Of a stretch of DNA of 64,000 nt, positions 62,089 through 64,000 are shown one piece after another. The position numbers and the translations under genes are program-made. Numbering within the stretch: position 1 is the stretch's first letter; each line of letters begins with the position of its first letter. The stretch is from Ignavibacteriales bacterium. GTDB lineage: Bacteria; Bacteroidota; Ignavibacteria; Ignavibacteriales; Ignavibacteriaceae. The notes under the pieces were generated by a model, which ran no database searches, was not told where the DNA came from, and saw only the letters and a list, made by a program, of their open reading frames with translations. The stretch spans positions 1 through 64,000 of the forward strand of contig JAGUYG010000083.1 of assembly GCA_020061465.1 (NCBI GenBank), read 5' to 3'.

Positions 62089-63033
62089 ATGAAAGAATCC
62101 AAGAACAAAATAATAGTTTTCGATGCTGCAACAATTCAGCGAAAAATTTATACAATTCGTGATGCTCAAGTAATGCTTGACAGCGATTTAGCCAATTTTT
62201 ATAACGTTGAAACCAGACGACTCAATGAACAAGTAAAACGAAACAAGGAAAGATTCCCTTCTGAGTTTATGTTTAGAATTACCCGAGAAGAATATGATAA
62301 CTTGATATCGCAAAATGCGACATCAAACGAGGATTCTTTAAGATCGCAAAATGCGATCTTAGAAAAAGGACGTGGAAGACATCGGAAATTTTTGCCTTAC
62401 GCGTTTACAGAACAAGGCGTGGCAATGCTTTCCGCAGTGCTTAAAAGCGAAACGGCAGTTAAAATGAGCATCCAGATTATGAGCGCTTTTGTGGCAATGA
62501 GGAGATTTCTCGTTGAGAATGCCGGTGTGTTTCAGCGACTGGATAGACTTGAATTAAAACAGTTAGAAACCGATAAAAAGGTAGACCAAATATTTGACGC
62601 TATGCAAAGCATAGACTTTGCGCCGAAACAAGGAATTTTTTTTGAGGGACAAATTTTTGACGCTTACAAGTTTGTATCATCTCTCATTAAAAAAGCCGAC
62701 ACCTCAATTTTGTTAATCGATAACTACATTGATGAAACAATTCTTGATCTGTTTTCCAAAAAGAAAAGGGATGTTACCGTAACAATACTAACAGCCAACC
62801 TAAATAAATCTTTACGTCTCGACGAAAAAAAATTTAACGCACAGTATTCTTCTATTACCGTAAAAGAATTTAACAAAGCCCACGATAGATTTTTAATTAT
62901 AGATAACAAAGATGTTTACCATTTTGGAGCGTCTCTTAAAGATTTGGGTAAAAAATGGTTTGCTTTCTCTAAAATGGATAAATCCGCACTTGAACTTTTA
63001 GAAAATCTTAAAAAGGTTGTCGCTGATGAGTGA
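62089..63033 (+). CDS. ORF6N-domain DNA-binding protein with PLD-like C-terminus
   Basis: The 314-aa protein has an N-terminal ORF6N domain (residues 12-110: IYTIRDAQVMLDSDLANFYNVETRRLNEQVKRN, FPYAFTEQGVAMLSAVL-like). A helical linker (150-185) and a C-terminal domain follow, with KAHDRFLIIDNKDVYHFGASLKDLGKKW near 260, like half of a phospholipase-D-type module. ORF6N proteins often sit between hsdM and hsdS in type I restriction loci, as here. Its stop overlaps the hsdS-like start. It is intact while its neighbours are broken. Confidence 0.82.
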   Translation: MKESKNKIIVFDAATIQRKIYTIRDAQVMLDSDLANFYNVETRRLNEQVKRNKERFPSEFMFRITREEYDNLISQNATSNEDSLRSQNAILEKGRGRHRKFLPYAFTEQGVAMLSAVLKSETAVKMSIQIMSAFVAMRRFLVENAGVFQRLDRLELKQLETDKKVDQIFDAMQSIDFAPKQGIFFEGQIFDAYKFVSSLIKKADTSILLIDNYIDETILDLFSKKKRDVTVTILTANLNKSLRLDEKKFNAQYSSITVKEFNKAHDRFLIIDNKDVYHFGASLKDLGKKWFAFSKMDKSALELLENLKKVVADE

Positions 63034-63200
63034 GTGGAAGGAATCAGACTTTGGACTTACCGTTTTACAGGGAACTAAAAGGGATTGTTAATCGCACCTA
63101 GCGTTCATTCGGCTACCTGCCGGATATGCAAAAGCTTACAACCGAAACAGTTCTTAAACAAGCTGAGTTAATTGCTAATGAATTAACAAGTGAAAAATAG
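63026..63200 (+). pseudogene. hsdS: Relic of an hsdS-like specificity subunit
   Basis: ATG 63026 overlaps the ORF6N stop and opens MSEWKESDFGLTVLQGTKRD before TAA at 63089. The MSEWK opening is typical of HsdS. A second open piece in another frame (63126-63200, MQKLTTETVLKQAELIANEL and on) may be the tail of the same or another gene. Nearly all of the subunit has been deleted. Confidence 0.45.
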
Positions 63201-63228
63201 TTTTCAAAAAAATATCTGAAAAATTAAA

Positions 63229-64000
63229 ATGGATAAATTTGTAATAACAGGCGGGAAAAAATTAAGCGGCACAATTGAAATAAGCGGAGCAAAAAATGCT
63301 TCGCTTGCATTGATGCCTGCATCGATACTTGCCCATGGCAAAGCAAAATTATTTAACACCCCCGAGCTTAATGATGTATTTACTATGCTTAAGCTGATGA
63401 AACATTTAGGGGTTGAAGGCAGCTTCTCAAATCATGTAATGGAACTTGACACAAGCAGAATCAATAACCTCATCGCTCCCTATGAACATGTGAAAAAGAT
63501 GAGGGCTTCTGTTTATGTGCTGGGACCGCTGCTCACAAAATTCGGTGAAGCAAAAGTTTCATTGCCCGGCGGTTGTGCCTGGGGACCACGACCCATCAAT
63601 CTGCACCTCGAAGGTTTGAAAAAAATGGGGGCGGAAATAGACCTTGAAGAAGGTTATATAATTGCAAAAGCAAAAAGACTGCATGGTGCAAAAATTAATT
63701 TCGATGTTTCTTCGGTCGGTGCAACAGGAAATTTATTAATGGCGGCTGTTTTAGCAAAAGGCACCACTGTTATTAACAACGCAGCTATCGAACCGGAAAT
63801 TACGAACCTTGTCGATTATCTAATTAAGATGGGTGCTAAAATTTATGGAGCTAATACCACCTGTTTAACTATCGAAGGAGTTGATGAACTTCAACCATGC
63901 AGCATCGAAACAATTCCGGATAGAATAGAAGCCGGTACGATGCTTATTGCTGCAGCTATTACAGGAGGCAGCATAACAATTAATAATATTTCATCTATGC
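63229..64000 (+). CDS. murA: UDP-GlcNAc enolpyruvyltransferase MurA, 5' part
   Basis: The frame runs from ATG 63229 past the right edge (257 codons present of about 420). MurA adds enolpyruvate to UDP-GlcNAc in the first step of peptidoglycan synthesis. The substrate Lys lies in SGAKNASL near residue 22. The catalytic, fosfomycin-target Cys lies in GGCAWGPRPINLHL near 116. VGATGNLLMAAVLAKG near 163 and DRIEAGTML near 230 are also typical. No strong ribosome binding site is seen. Confidence 0.95.
   Translation, partial: MDKFVITGGKKLSGTIEISGAKNASLALMPASILAHGKAKLFNTPELNDVFTMLKLMKHLGVEGSFSNHVMELDTSRINNLIAPYEHVKKMRASVYVLGPLLTKFGEAKVSLPGGCAWGPRPINLHLEGLKKMGAEIDLEEGYIIAKAKRLHGAKINFDVSSVGATGNLLMAAVLAKGTTVINNAAIEPEITNLVDYLIKMGAKIYGANTTCLTIEGVDELQPCSIETIPDRIEAGTMLIAAAITGGSITINNISSM

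Noticed and set aside
1-64000. CRISPR array or cas genes
   Set aside because: No regularly spaced direct repeats with unique spacers were seen. The repeated blocks near 22201 and 33696 are only two copies, and no Cas-like protein is present.
1-64000. tRNA or rRNA genes
   Set aside because: I found no convincing T-loop/acceptor pattern or rRNA-like stretch.

Overview
The window is about 64 kb of AT-rich chromosome. Gene content suggests the Bacteroidota/Ignavibacteriota side of the FCB group, most like Ignavibacteria (Melioribacter or Ignavibacterium type). The clues are an alternative complex III operon joined to an A2-type haem-copper oxidase, bacterial microcompartment shell genes, an S37 prolyl peptidase and a TTG start. 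The placement is inferred from gene content, since no rRNA or tRNA is present.

Left part (1-20 kb) is mostly core genes: acetyl-CoA synthetase; a tripartite HipBST-type toxin-antitoxin on the minus strand; a proline dehydrogenase / 4-hydroxy-2-oxoglutarate-aldolase-like pair followed by a secreted S37 prolyl peptidase; Der GTPase; a CoA-disulfide-reductase-like flavoprotein; upp; a TPR protein whose signal peptide is separated from its body by an in-frame TAG; RelA/SpoT; RuvX; two BMC shell proteins; a YbbR-domain protein; thymidylate kinase; and a CtpA protease.

The accessory region (about 20.1-35.9 kb) is the most unusual part. After a HEPN/MNT pair and gene relics, a run of same-strand genes is separated by attC-like sites. 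The first bases of each unit are complementary to a box just after its last gene, as expected for integron cassettes. One site (23131-23147 / 23349-23363) keeps the paired inner boxes with the extrahelical base typical of attC. No integrase is visible, so this looks like an integrase-less cassette cluster. Cassettes carry a restriction-endonuclease-like protein, a membrane coiled-coil protein, a complete Gabija system (gajA-gajB), a complete type III restriction-modification system, an unknown helical protein and an ICMT-like methyltransferase. A 149-bp MITE-like element has inserted into one attC.

The central part (36-55 kb) is energy metabolism. A glcD / unknown / glcF cluster is followed by a long operon: actA, a 54-codon small ORF, actB, actC, a fused actDE, actF, cytochrome c, SCO, oxidase subunits I-III-IV-II, haem O synthase and a membrane cytochrome c. 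Together these would move electrons from quinol through alternative complex III and cytochrome c to oxygen. The operon ends at a terminator facing a minus-strand M24 peptidase.

The right part (55-64 kb) holds a hybrid sensor protein with a degenerate receiver, remnants of two different insertion sequences, a PP2C phosphatase / Ser-Thr kinase pair with a beta-propeller sensor, a decayed type I restriction-modification locus with an intact ORF6N gene, and the start of murA, cut by the window edge.
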